From Anaeromyxobacter sp. (lineage in GTDB: Bacteria > Myxococcota > Myxococcia > Myxococcales > Anaeromyxobacteraceae), in contig JADKCZ010000001.1 of the NCBI GenBank assembly GCA_016718565.1, positions 1-64,000 of the forward strand: DNA of 64,000 nt, given 5' to 3'. Under the pieces are notes generated by a model. The model was not told where the DNA came from and searched no databases. It saw only the letters and a program-made list of their open reading frames with translations. The position numbers were made by a program, and so were the translations under genes. Shown here one piece after another: positions 16,563-24,096 of the stretch (position 1 is the stretch's first letter; the number at the start of each line of letters is the position of its first letter).

Positions 16563-18230
16563 ATGCCCTTGCGCGCCGCCTACGCCCCCTACCGCCTCAC
16601 CGTGGGCGCCCTGCCGGAGGAGGTGGCGCGGGTGGCCGCCACCCAGGTGGCCGGTCCGCTGGTGGTCTCCACCGCCGACCCGCTGCCGGCGGCGCTGCTG
16701 ACCACCGCGCTGGCGGAGCTGCCGGTGGGGCGCGCCGCCTCGGAGGCCGAGGCCTGCCGCGCCGCCGACGGCACGCCCTCCGGCCTGGGCGGGCCGGCGC
16801 GCGCCTGCCTCACCTCGGAGCGCCACCGCGTCCGCGTGGCCGAGGCGGCCCGGGCCGCGCTGCTGGCCGGGTTCGCCGGCGTCTCGCTCGACCGGCCCGA
16901 CGCCTCGCTGGCGCAGGGGCTGCTGGGCGCCGGCTTCTGCCCCGACTGCCAGCGCGAGTTCGGGCGCCGCCTCTCGCGCGAGTACGGCGACCAGTTCCAG
17001 CCGCTCGACTACCTGAAGCTGGCGCGCGAGGCGGTGGCCAGCGCCCCGGGCGCGCTGGGCTTCTCCGCCCTGCCCTTCGGCCGCGACTTCTGGCGCTTCC
17101 GCCACGAGTCGCTGGAGCGGGCGGTGGCGTCGCACGCCCGCGCCGCCAACGACGCCGCCCGCGCCGCCGGCCGCCCCTTCTCCGTGTCCGCCTGGTTCGA
17201 GGCGGTGGGGCCGGCCCAGCTGGCGGCGGCGCGCCACCTGGATGCGGCGGTCTTCCCGACCGGCGACGCGGCCACCCAGGGGCTGGGGCTGTTCGCGCTC
17301 CTGCGGGCCGCCATGGGGCGCCGGCCGGTGGCAGTGACCGCCCCGTCCGGCACCCCGCCGGCCCAGCTGCTGCGGCTGGCCTCGCTGGGCGCGCCCTTCG
17401 GCGTGGGGCTGGCCGGCCTGGAGGGCGGCCCGGAGGTGGGGCTGCAGCTGGCCCGGGTGCGCCGGGTGGTGCGGCAGGTGGCCGAGGCCGGGCGCGCCCC
17501 GGGCGCCGCCGAGCCGCTGGCGGAGTGCGCCCTGCTCTACTCGGCCGAGGCCGACCTGTGGAGCGGCGGCCGCCACCGCCGCGCCGTGGAGCTGGCGGCC
17601 GAGGCGCTGGCCGCCCACCACGTGCAGGCCCCGGTGGTCTTGCGGCTCTCCGACGCGCCGCCGAGCGCGGTGATCGTGCTGGCCGACGCGGCCGGCCTGG
17701 GCGGCCACGAGGCGCGGGCGCTGTCGCGGCGGCTGGAGAACGGCGGCGGGGTGCTCACCTTCGGCGCGCCCAGCGAGGTGGACGGGGCGGGCCATGGGCC
17801 GGGCAGCTTCCTGCCGGCGGGCAAGCCGGGCGGCGTGAAGGCCGGCGGCGGCACGGTGGCCGAGCTGCCGGCGCTGGTCTCGCCGCGCGGCGACGAGCCC
17901 CGGCTGGACGACGGGCTGCTGGAGAAAGCGCTGGCGGCGCTGCTCGGCAAGGGACGGCGCGCCGTGGGCGTGACCGGGCGGGCCAAGCTGGCGGTGCGGG
18001 TCTGGCGGCAGGGCGAGTCGCTGGACGTGCACCTGGCCACGCTGGGGCCGGAGCGCTCGCAGGGGAACACGCTGTTCCTGGGGATGCACCTGGTGGGCGC
18101 GGCCCGCAAGGCCCGCTTCCAGCCGGCCGACGGGGGCGAGGTGTCGATCCGGCTGAACCCGAGCGGCTACTCGGTGTCCACCATCCTGCCGTCGTTCGCG
18201 GGGTACGCGGTCCTGAGCGTGGAGAAGTAG
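16563..18230 (+). CDS. GH42-like (beta-galactosidase/GH-A superfamily) protein of unknown role
   Basis: A 555-residue protein without a signal peptide. The first 260 residues look like the second half of a TIM barrel of the GH42/GH-A kind: the segment FCPDCQREFGRRLSREYGDQ recalls the C-x-x-C-x-x-x-F-x-x-W/L-x-x-x-Y motif of those enzymes, followed by FGRDFWRFRHESLERAV and FSVSAWFEAV. A second part (about 325-420: ECALLYSAEADLW, VIVLADAAGLGGHEARALSR) resembles their trimerisation, amidotransferase-like domain, and a beta-rich tail closes the protein. Catalytic Glu residues cannot be assigned, so it may be inactive or act on an unusual substrate. It is transcribed away from the ExbB operon. A TACCCT -10-like box sits 11 bases before the ATG. 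Confidence 0.5.
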   Translation: MPLRAAYAPYRLTVGALPEEVARVAATQVAGPLVVSTADPLPAALLTTALAELPVGRAASEAEACRAADGTPSGLGGPARACLTSERHRVRVAEAARAALLAGFAGVSLDRPDASLAQGLLGAGFCPDCQREFGRRLSREYGDQFQPLDYLKLAREAVASAPGALGFSALPFGRDFWRFRHESLERAVASHARAANDAARAAGRPFSVSAWFEAVGPAQLAAARHLDAAVFPTGDAATQGLGLFALLRAAMGRRPVAVTAPSGTPPAQLLRLASLGAPFGVGLAGLEGGPEVGLQLARVRRVVRQVAEAGRAPGAAEPLAECALLYSAEADLWSGGRHRRAVELAAEALAAHHVQAPVVLRLSDAPPSAVIVLADAAGLGGHEARALSRRLENGGGVLTFGAPSEVDGAGHGPGSFLPAGKPGGVKAGGGTVAELPALVSPRGDEPRLDDGLLEKALAALLGKGRRAVGVTGRAKLAVRVWRQGESLDVHLATLGPERSQGNTLFLGMHLVGAARKARFQPADGGEVSIRLNPSGYSVSTILPSFAGYAVLSVEK

Positions 18231-18274
18231 GGCGCGGGGCCCGCTGGGCGCCCCTCGACTCCGGACCGGCGGGC

Positions 18275-19930
18275 CTACGGACGGGGCGGCCCGTCCACGG
18301 CCCGCGCCGGCAGGCTCACCGTCACGGTGGCCCCCTGGCCGGCGGCGCTCTCGATGGCGATGGTGCCCCCGTAGCGCTCCACGATGCCGCGCGCGGTGGC
18401 CAGCCCCAGGCCGATGCCGCGCCCGGGCCGGGTGGTGAAGAAGGGCTCGAAGGCGCGCGCCAGCACGTCGGGCGCCATGCCGGCGCCGTCGTCCCGCACC
18501 GACGCCAGCACCCGCCCACCGGCGACCGTGAGCCCCAGCCGCACGTGGCCGCCGCCGGGCGCCAGGGCCTGGCTGGCGTTGGTGATCAGGTTCACGAAGG
18601 CCTGCACCAGGGCCGCCTTGGAGGCGTCCACCTGCGGCACCTCGGCGAAGGCCCGCTCCACCTCGGCGCTGGCCTCCTTGAGGGCCGGCTTGCACATGCG
18701 CGCCGCCTGGTCGAGCAGCGGCGCCAGGTCCAGCGGCTCCGGCCTCGACGAGCCGCCGCGGGCGTAGGCGGTCAGGTCGCGGGTCAGCTTCTGGATGCGC
18801 TGGCCGGCGTCCTTGATGGCCTTGATCTTCTCCAGGTCGGCGGTGGCGCCGGAGGAGAAGGCCCACTTCTCGTAGAGCGCCTCGGCGTACATGGTGACCG
18901 CCACCAGCGGGTTGTTGAGCTCGTGCACGATGCCGGCGGCCAGCCGCCCCAGGCCGGCCATCTTCTCGGCCTGCTCGGCGGCGGCCTCCAGGTTCCTCAG
19001 GCGCGTCAGGTCCTGGCCGATGGCCACCACCGCCTCGACGACGCCGGCGGCGGTGCGCACCGGGGCGGTGTTGAAGGCCACCCGGGCCTCGCCGCCGGGG
19101 GCGGTGAGCCGCGTCTCGAAGCCGTCCACCGCCTCGCCGGCCAGCGAGCGGTCGAGCAGCGCGGCCAGGGCCGCCCGCTCGTCGGCCACGGCGAAGTCCG
19201 TGAGCTCGCGCCCCCGCGCCTCGCCGCGCGGCACCCCGGTGAGCCGGGTCAGCCCGCCGTTCCAGACGGTGACCCGCCGGTCGCGCCCCACCACGGCGAT
19301 GAGCGCGTTGGCGTGCTCGATGAGGTCCTCCAGGTAGGTCTTGAGCGAGGCCAGCTCCTCCATGGAGCGCAGGTTGCGGGCCCCCAGCGCGGCCAGGTTG
19401 GCCAGCTGGCGCAGCATCACCTCGTCGGCCGCCGGCACCTGGTCGCCGTCCGGCTCGTACTCCAGGTTGACGAGGCCGTGCAGCGCGCCGGCCACGGCCA
19501 GCGGCGCCACGGTGACCGTGCCGCTGCCCTCGAAGAGCGGGGCGTCGGCCGCCGCGATGGTGACGCCGGCCGCCTGGAGCGCCTCGGGTGAGAGGCCGGC
19601 CTGGCGGGCCGTGTCGCGCCCCAGCACCAGCGCGGGCAGGTCGGGCTGGCGCAGCGGCCCCTTGGCCCGGATGGCGGTGAGGGCCAGGGTGCGCGGATCG
19701 AGCAGCCGCACCGCGTGGCGGCGGCCGGGGAACAGCCCCTCCAGCGCGCTGGCCACCGCGGCGCACACCTCGGGCTCGGTGCGGGCCCAGGCCAGGTCGT
19801 GCGAGAGGTCGAGGAGTGGCCCGAGGAAGAGGGCGGCCGAGGCGGGCGGCTCCTCGGCGGGGACGGTGGCGGCGGGCCGCGCGGGCGGCGGCGCGGCGGC
19901 GCCCGGTGGTGTGGCTCGGCTGCTGGTCAC
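18275..19930 (-). CDS. GAF-PAS sensor histidine kinase
   Basis: A 551-residue soluble kinase. After a Pro/Ala-rich start, residues about 35-195 form a GAF-like domain (LLDLSHDLAWARTEPEVCAA, then GLVNLEYEPDGDQVPAADEV). Residues about 198-310 are a PAS domain (YLEDLIEHANALIAVVGRDR). The phosphoacceptor is His336 in GIVHELNNPL, and the ATPase domain shows NLITNASQAL (N box), DDGAGM and GIGLGLATARGIVERYGG. The HELNNP H-box is the type found in NtrB-like kinases. Its GTG overlaps the larC stop (GTGA), so it is translated from the larBC mRNA. No partner response regulator gene is adjacent. Confidence 0.87.
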   Translation of the reverse strand: MTSSRATPPGAAAPPPARPAATVPAEEPPASAALFLGPLLDLSHDLAWARTEPEVCAAVASALEGLFPGRRHAVRLLDPRTLALTAIRAKGPLRQPDLPALVLGRDTARQAGLSPEALQAAGVTIAAADAPLFEGSGTVTVAPLAVAGALHGLVNLEYEPDGDQVPAADEVMLRQLANLAALGARNLRSMEELASLKTYLEDLIEHANALIAVVGRDRRVTVWNGGLTRLTGVPRGEARGRELTDFAVADERAALAALLDRSLAGEAVDGFETRLTAPGGEARVAFNTAPVRTAAGVVEAVVAIGQDLTRLRNLEAAAEQAEKMAGLGRLAAGIVHELNNPLVAVTMYAEALYEKWAFSSGATADLEKIKAIKDAGQRIQKLTRDLTAYARGGSSRPEPLDLAPLLDQAARMCKPALKEASAEVERAFAEVPQVDASKAALVQAFVNLITNASQALAPGGGHVRLGLTVAGGRVLASVRDDGAGMAPDVLARAFEPFFTTRPGRGIGLGLATARGIVERYGGTIAIESAAGQGATVTVSLPARAVDGPPRP

Positions 19931-21183
19931 GTCGCGCTCCCCGGCGGGATGGTAGCAGGTGCGCGACCGGCCCGGGCGCGCCAGGCGGCCAGCGCGGCGG
20001 CCTGGACCTCCCTCACCGGCACCCCGGCGGCGCGGGCGCGGGCCAGGCAGTCCTCGTACTCCGGGTGAGCCCCCACCTCGCGGCCGTCGAGCAGGGCCAC
20101 CTTGACCCGCACCGGGCCGTGCCCGGTCTCCACCTCGTGCCACTCGCGCCCGGCCACCTGGCGCTCCACCCGGTGCCAGCGGACGCCCAGGGTGGTGGTC
20201 TCGGTGAGCAGCGCGCGCGCCGCGGCGGCCCGGTGGGCGCCGTCGCAGAGGGCGGAGAGCAGCACGCCGGGGCGCCCCTTCTTCATGGTGATGGGCGCGG
20301 CCCAGGCGTCGAGGGCCCCCAGCTCCAGCAGCACCTCCATGGCCCGCGCCACCAGCTGGCCGGGGCAGTCGTCGAGGGTGGTCTCCACCACGTAGAGGCC
20401 CTCGGGGTCCTCGGCGGGGCCGGCGCCCGGCGAGGCGGCGGCCAGCGCGGCCGGCTCGGCCAGGGTGAGCCGGAGCAGGTTGGGGCGATCCGGCCAGGTG
20501 ACGGTGCCGGCCCCGTAGCCCACCCGCAGCGGGACGTGGGCCGGCAGCGGCCCCACCGCGGCGAAGTGGGCCAGCAGCGCCGCGCCGGTGGGCGTGACGG
20601 CTTCGCCGGGCGGGCCGCCGGGGCGGATGGGCACCCCGGTGAGCAGCTCCAGCACGGCCGGCGGCGGCACCGGCATGGGGCCGTGGGCGGTGCGGGTGAG
20701 GCCGCGGCCGAGCTCGGGCGGCGCCGACACCACCCGCGGCCAGCCCAGCAGCTCCAGCACCACCACGGCGCCGCACAGGTCCACCACCGAGTCCACCGCG
20801 CCCACCTCGTGGAAGTGGACCTCCTCCAGCGGCACGCCGTGCACCGTGGCCTCGGCGCGGCCGACCCGCTCGAAGAGGGCGCAGGCGGTGGCGCGGGCGC
20901 GCGGCGAGAGGCCGGAGCGCTGGATGAGGTCGAGGATCTGCGAGCGCCGGCGGGACCCGGGCTGCTCGCCGGTGACCACCACCTCCACGTGGGTGGCCGA
21001 GATGCCGGAGACGCTGCGGCGGGTCACCTCGAGCCGCCAGCCGGGCAGGCCGAGGGTGGCCAGGGCCGCCTCGAGCGCGGCCCGGTCCACGCCGGCGTCG
21101 AGCGCCGCGGCCAGGAACATGTCGCCGGCGATGCCGCCGATGGGCTCGAGGACCAGGAGCGAGGGGGGCGTGGCGGCGGCCAT
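19927..21183 (-). CDS. larC: Nickel-pincer cofactor cyclometallase
   Basis: A 418-residue LarC. LarC inserts nickel into the pyridinium dithiocarboxylate precursor in a CTP-dependent step, giving the nickel-pincer nucleotide used by lactate racemase LarA and relatives. Family marks are LVLEPIGGIAGDMFLAAALD at the N-terminus, VHFHEVGAVDSVVDLCGAVV (metal-binding His and Glu), GEAVTPTGAALL, and a C-terminal ETTLDDCPGQLVARAMEVLL with KKGRPG. In Lactobacillus the gene is split by programmed frameshifting, but here it is one continuous frame. It begins 2 bases after larB and overlaps the kinase gene. larE and larA are not in the window. Confidence 0.9.
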   Translation of the reverse strand: MAAATPPSLLVLEPIGGIAGDMFLAAALDAGVDRAALEAALATLGLPGWRLEVTRRSVSGISATHVEVVVTGEQPGSRRRSQILDLIQRSGLSPRARATACALFERVGRAEATVHGVPLEEVHFHEVGAVDSVVDLCGAVVVLELLGWPRVVSAPPELGRGLTRTAHGPMPVPPPAVLELLTGVPIRPGGPPGEAVTPTGAALLAHFAAVGPLPAHVPLRVGYGAGTVTWPDRPNLLRLTLAEPAALAAASPGAGPAEDPEGLYVVETTLDDCPGQLVARAMEVLLELGALDAWAAPITMKKGRPGVLLSALCDGAHRAAAARALLTETTTLGVRWHRVERQVAGREWHEVETGHGPVRVKVALLDGREVGAHPEYEDCLARARAAGVPVREVQAAALAAWRARAGRAPATIPPGSAT

Positions 21184-21185
21184 GG

Positions 21186-21929
21186 TCAGCCCCGGGCGAT
21201 GAGCCCGGCCACGAAGGCCGCGCCGAAGCCGTTGTCCACGTTGACCACGGTGACGTTGGGCGCGCAGGAGTTGAGCATGGTGAGGAGCGGCGCCAGGCCG
21301 CCCAGGTTGGCGCCGTAGCCCACCGAGGTGGGGACGCCGATGACCGGCCGCCCCACCAGCCCGCCCACCACGCTGGGCAGCGCCCCCTCCATGCCGGCCA
21401 CCGCGATGACCGCCCGGGCCCGGTCGAGCTCGCCGCGGCGCGCCAGGAGGCGGTGCAGCCCGGCCACCCCCACGTCGTAGACCCTGAGCACCTCCACCCC
21501 CATGACCTCCAGGGTGACGGCCGCCTCCTCGCACACCGGCAGGTCGCTGGTGCCGGCCGAGCAGATGGCCACCGGCCCCCTGGCCGGCACCTCCATGCGG
21601 CCGCGCCGGAGGGTGCGCGAGACCGGGTCGTAGATGGAGCCCTTGACCGCCCGGCGGGCCGGGCCGGCCTTCTCCCTGGAGAGCCGGGTGACCAGGAGCG
21701 GCCCGTGGGCGGCGATGCGCCTGGCGATGGCGGCCACCTGGGCGGCGGTCTTGCGCTCGGCCAGCACCACCTCGGGCAGGCCGGTGCGCAGGGCCCGGTG
21801 GGTGTCCACGGTGGCCAGGTCGCCCAGCCGCTCGAAGGGGGCGCCCTTGAGCGCGGCCACGGCCGCGTCCAGGGTGGTGTCACCCCGCCGGAGCCTGGAG
21901 AGCAGCGAGCGCAGGGCCTTCTCGTCCAT
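21186..21929 (-). CDS. larB: Pyridinium-3,5-biscarboxylic acid mononucleotide synthase
   Basis: A 247-residue LarB, which carboxylates and hydrolyses nicotinic acid adenine dinucleotide as the first step of nickel-pincer cofactor synthesis. The C-terminal two thirds resemble PurE: AICSAGTSDLPVCEEAAVTL, then YDVGVAGLHRLLARRGEL, AVAGMEGALPSVVGGLVGRP and GVPTSVGYGANLGGLAPLLT, which carry the Cys, Ser and His positions of the family. The N-terminal DHR-like region (TVDTHRALRTGLPEVVLAER) is also typical. It is the first gene of larB-larC-kinase. Its upstream region 21930-22020 leads into the repeat cluster. Confidence 0.92.
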   Translation of the reverse strand: MDEKALRSLLSRLRRGDTTLDAAVAALKGAPFERLGDLATVDTHRALRTGLPEVVLAERKTAAQVAAIARRIAAHGPLLVTRLSREKAGPARRAVKGSIYDPVSRTLRRGRMEVPARGPVAICSAGTSDLPVCEEAAVTLEVMGVEVLRVYDVGVAGLHRLLARRGELDRARAVIAVAGMEGALPSVVGGLVGRPVIGVPTSVGYGANLGGLAPLLTMLNSCAPNVTVVNVDNGFGAAFVAGLIARG

Positions 21930-22028
21930 GGTGGTGAGCGAGCGTAGCAGGCCGCCGCGGGCCAGGCCCGGGATTCAACCGGCGGGGCGCGGAGCCCGGC
22001 CGGAGGTGGCGGGGCGGGCGCCCGTCAG

Positions 22029-22464
22029 CCCCCTCACCCCGGCCCTCTCCCCCGCCGCTGCGGGGGAGAGGGTGCACCGACCTGCGTCCGGCGCTGACCC
22101 AGGTGCTCATCCTTCGCTGAGCCCGCGGGCGCTCTCGCCAGTGTCCGTCCTGCGCTGAGCCCACGGGCGCTCCCGCCGGCGCCCGTCCTGCGCTGGCTCT
22201 GGGAGCGTTCATTCCTCTGCGCTCCCTCTCCCCCAGCTCGCTGGGGGAGAGGGCCGGGGTGAGGGGGCCACACGGCGCCCGGCTCCCACGGCGCTTCGAA
22301 GGAGAGGGTGCACCGACCACGTCGGCCACTCGGGCCCGTGCTCAGCCTGCGCTGGCCCCGCAGGCGCTCTCGTTGGTGCCCGTCCTGCGCTGGCTCTGGG
22401 AGCGTTCATTCCTCTGCGCTCCCTCTCCCCCAGCGAGCTGGGGGAGAGGGCCGGGGTGAGGGGG
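22029..22464. repeat. Palindromic repeat cluster left of the DUF559 gene
   Basis: Three hairpin units: 22031-22072 (loop type CGCCGCTGCG, with the CCCTCACCCC extension on the left), 22224-22267 and 22421-22464 (loop type CAGCTCGCTG or CAGCGAGCTG, with the CCGGGGTGAGGGGG extension on the right). The last two are embedded in a duplicated ~60 bp segment (CTGGCTCTGGGAGCGTTCAT and onwards) that recurs near 23360. Between the units are short repeated phrases containing CGTCCTGCGCTG. I see no gene in 21930-22554; frames that run through here only translate the repeats. Confidence 0.75.
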
Positions 22465-22554
22465 CAGGAGCGCCTCGGCTCGCCGACAGGGTCGCCGGGC
22501 GGGTCCAGGCTGGATGGCGTGCCGAGCGTCGGACCCGGGATCCATGCTGGTGGG

Positions 22555-22947
22555 ATGCCGGTCCGCCGGAAGACACCCCTGGAGTTCAGGCGCGGACTGC
22601 GGCGGGCGCAGACCGACGCCGAGGCCTCGGTCTGGTCGATGCTGCGGGCGCGGCGGCTGGGCGCCAAGTTCCGGCGCCAGCACACCCTGGGGCCGTACAC
22701 GCTCGACTTCTTCTGTCGGGAGGCCCACCTGGCGGTCGAGCTCGATGGTGGCCAGCACTTCGAGGAGGCGCACCAGGCCCGCGACGCGGCGCGCGACGCA
22801 TGGCTGGGCTCGGAGGGGATCGAGGTGCTGCGGTTCACCGACGTGGAGGCCCTCCTCGAGCCGGCGGTGGTGGCCGAGGCGATCTGGAGCGCCGTGGCGC
22901 GACGAGGCGGGAAGGACCCGGAGATCGGTGGCTCACCTGGCGGGTGA
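22555..22947 (+). CDS. DUF559 (Vsr-like) endonuclease-fold protein
   Basis: A 130-residue protein of the DUF559 family, a PD-(D/E)xK-type fold related to the very-short-patch repair nuclease. Typical segments: TPLEFRRGLRRAQTDAEASV, LGAKFRRQHTLGPYTLDFFC, LAVELDGGQHFE and a C-terminal LGSEGIEVLRFTDVEALLEP. The D (in TLDF) and E-x-D-G-x-x-H motifs are the predicted active site. The ATG at 22555 is chosen because similarity begins there; the frame remains open to 22456 through repeat DNA. The gene is flanked on both sides by palindromic repeat clusters. The substrate and physiological role of DUF559 proteins are not established. Confidence 0.78.
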   Translation: MPVRRKTPLEFRRGLRRAQTDAEASVWSMLRARRLGAKFRRQHTLGPYTLDFFCREAHLAVELDGGQHFEEAHQARDAARDAWLGSEGIEVLRFTDVEALLEPAVVAEAIWSAVARRGGKDPEIGGSPGG

Positions 22948-22984
22948 GCGCCCTGCCAGCCGCGCCGGGCTCCTCGCCCGAGCC

Positions 22985-23434
22985 CCCTCACCCCGGCCCT
23001 CTCCCCCGCCGCTGCGGGGGAGAGGGTGCACCGACCAGTTGGGGCGCTGACGCACGTGTTCACCTTTCACCGAACATGCAGGCGGCGACGCACGGGCTCA
23101 GCTTCCGCTGAACCCAGGTGAGCATCCTGCCAGCCGCGCCGGCCCGCTCGCCCGAGCCCCCTCACCCCCGCCCTCTCCCCCGGGGGGGAGAGGGAGGCTT
23201 GTCCGTGATGGTCGCAGGTGCCCCCTCACCCGGCCCTCTCCCCCGGGGGGGAGAGGGAGGCTTGTCCGTGATGGTCGCGGGTGCCCCCTCACCCCGGCCC
23301 TCTCCCCCGCCGCTGCGGGGGAGAGGGTGCACCGACAATGGGCCCGCGCTCATCCTGCGCTGGCTCTGGGAGCGTCCACGCCTCTGCGCTCCCTCTCCCC
23401 CAGCTGGCTGGGGGAGAGGGCCGGGGTGAGGGGG
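22985..23434. repeat. Palindromic repeat cluster right of the DUF559 gene
   Basis: Five hairpin units: 22985-23026, 23158-23194, 23222-23258, 23285-23327 (all with the CCCTCACCCC extension on the left) and 23392-23434 (opposite orientation). The second and third are in near-identical ~64 bp tandem copies separated by GGCTTGTCCGTGATGGTCGC. The phrase CTGCCAGCCGCGCCGG plus a repeat unit occurs twice (from 22954 and 23128). No gene is visible in 22948-23499 besides these repeats. Confidence 0.78.
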
Positions 23435-23499
23435 CCGATCGGGGACCTGCACGCCAGCGACCGGCCGGCGGAGGGCCTGCTCGTCCGTGGGCGGATGCC

Positions 23500-24096
23500 T
23501 CAGCGCAGGTCGAGGTGCGCCAGCAGCCGGGTGATGCGGGCCGGCTCGGGCATCACCAGGATGAGCCCCTCCAGCTTCGGCCGGGCGGGCGAGGTGAAGC
23601 GGGTGGCCAGGGCCACCGAGCCGGCGTGGGCCACCAGCCGATCGACGCAGGCCTTGCCGGAGCCGCGGGCGAAGGACGGCACCGAGAGGAGCAGGGTCTC
23701 GCCCACCACCTTGGCCACCGCCGACACGAAGGCCGAGCCCACGATGTTGCCCGACTCCATGATGGCGCTCTCGGCCAGCGGCCCGAAGCGGCCGGCCTCG
23801 ACCGGCGTGCCCAGCGCCATGACCAGGGCCTCGGCGTCGGCCTCGGGCAGCGCCAGCAGGAGGTCGCCGGTGAGCGGCCCCTCCAGCTTGACGCCGGCGC
23901 AGACCAGCTCGCTCCCCATGGCGCCGAGGAAGCCGGCGATGGCGCCGGCGCCGGCGCCCACCCAGGCCTCCGGCACGTCCATGTCGAGCCGCAGCCTGGC
24001 CAGCTTGGCCAGGGCGGTGAGGGCGGCCCCGCAGCCGATGGAGGTGAGCTCCTGCAGCGCGTCCAGCTGGCGCGGGGTGAAGACCGGCCGGCTCAC
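23500..24096 (-). CDS. CheC-family phosphatase
   Basis: A 198-residue member of the CheC/CheX/FliY family, which removes phosphate from CheY-P. The family has two E-x-x-N active-site helices. The second is intact (AESAIMESGNIVGSAFVSAV). The first, at residues about 11-27 (LQELTSIGCGAALTALAKL), keeps Glu but has Ser and Ala at the usual Asn positions, so it probably has one working site. The GTG start overlaps the cheA stop (GTGA). With CheA, CheY, CheW and an MCP upstream, it probably resets the CheY of this operon. Confidence 0.8.
   Translation of the reverse strand: MSRPVFTPRQLDALQELTSIGCGAALTALAKLARLRLDMDVPEAWVGAGAGAIAGFLGAMGSELVCAGVKLEGPLTGDLLLALPEADAEALVMALGTPVEAGRFGPLAESAIMESGNIVGSAFVSAVAKVVGETLLLSVPSFARGSGKACVDRLVAHAGSVALATRFTSPARPKLEGLILVMPEPARITRLLAHLDLR

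Noticed and set aside
19927..21183. Programmed frameshift in larC as in Lactobacillus
   Set aside because: The coding sequence is continuous from start to stop, so no frameshift is needed.
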